Positions 42,308 through 42,415 of a stretch of 42,415 nucleotides of DNA are shown here, piece by piece. The notes beneath the pieces were generated by a model. That model was not told the DNA's origin. It saw only the letters and a program-made list of their open reading frames with translations, and searched no databases. The stretch lies in assembly GCA_015488685.1 (NCBI GenBank), contig WFNH01000084.1, positions 1-42,415 on the forward strand. The letters are read 5' to 3'. The translations under genes were made by a program, and so were the position numbers. The number at the start of each line of letters is the position of its first letter. Within the stretch, counting starts at the first letter, position 1. Source of the DNA: Marinosulfonomonas sp. (GTDB lineage: Bacteria > Pseudomonadota > Alphaproteobacteria > Rhodobacterales > Rhodobacteraceae).

Positions 42308-42415
42308 AGTGGTGTTCACAAGTAGAATTTTCTCGGCATAATATCTGAGGAGATTTTGATGAAGAACAAACGATACAGTGACGCGCAGATCATGGGTATT
42401 TTGAAGCAGGCCGAA
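42308..42415 (+). mobile_element. Start of a second IS3-family element (cut by window edge)
   Basis: The terminal sequence beginning agtggtgttcacaag (42308) matches the inverted end at 36672-36699. A leader with GAGGAG (42347-42352) then leads to orfA at 42359. This copy looks intact as far as it is visible. Confidence 0.8.
42359..42415 (+). CDS. IS3-family OrfA, N-terminal 19 residues (cut by window edge)
   Basis: MKNKRYSDAQIMGILKQAE, open to the edge: the start of a transposase_8-type helix-turn-helix. It is the intact counterpart of the decayed orfA at 36440-36650, and shares a GAGGAG ribosome site 6 nt before the ATG. Confidence 0.8.
   Translation, partial: MKNKRYSDAQIMGILKQAE

Overview
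The window looks like a chromosomal segment of a marine alphaproteobacterium of the Rhodobacteraceae (Roseobacter group). The basis is gene content and order (leuS next to a DUF3576 lipoprotein; ubiH-type monooxygenase, amidase, aminotransferase, ftsK, lolA), the fairly GC-rich codon use, the Rhodobacter-type porin, tandem dimethylglycine/sarcosine dehydrogenase-like genes and the dispersed intergenic repeats. This assignment is inference from content, not from a database comparison.

From 1 to about 36.2 kb the DNA is ordinary, densely packed core chromosome. In order: leuS (cut by the left edge) and a DUF3576 lipoprotein; a porin with a hairpin in its leader and a terminator; yggS; an L,D-transpeptidase-like gene overlapping ribA; an OmpR-type response regulator followed by a candidate small RNA; an MFS exporter; xthA; a thioredoxin/TPR (YbbN) gene, a Lon N-domain protein and a Trm112-like protein; a UbiH-type hydroxylase; an amidase; an aminotransferase, ftsK and lolA; an SLT-type lipoprotein; an AEC transporter; hspQ; a gamma-glutamyltransferase; an anti-sigma/anti-anti-sigma pair; a thiolase and a free-methionine sulfoxide reductase; a cupin regulator with two overlapping FAD/GcvT oxidoreductases (probable methylated-glycine catabolism); an RluA-type pseudouridine synthase; a KAS III enzyme; an AT-rich DUF4375 gene; an aldehyde dehydrogenase; a TerB-like membrane protein; and a 1-Cys peroxiredoxin with a strong terminator.

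Three families of short dispersed repeats sit between these genes: a 23-bp inverted repeat at two convergent junctions, a 34-bp motif found at three gene ends (one copy encodes the C-terminus of the L,D-transpeptidase), and a 15-bp inverted repeat before the aminotransferase.

From about 36.3 kb to the end the character changes to an accessory island. It contains decayed IS3 and IS481 fragments and a 44-nt 3' fragment of tRNA-Cys that looks like an attachment-site scar. It also contains an AT-rich gene for a secreted RTX protein with a glycosidase-like barrel and an embedded EF-hand loop. Finally there is a nest of insertion sequences: an IS66 element with a perfect 8-bp target duplication sits inside orfA of one IS3-family element, which is itself cut off just before the start of a second IS3-family element at the right edge. 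That second element's terminal sequence recurs in inverted orientation at 36.7 kb, so the RTX gene lies between two oppositely oriented IS ends. The tRNA scar predicts that the island continues rightward to an intact tRNA-Cys outside the window.
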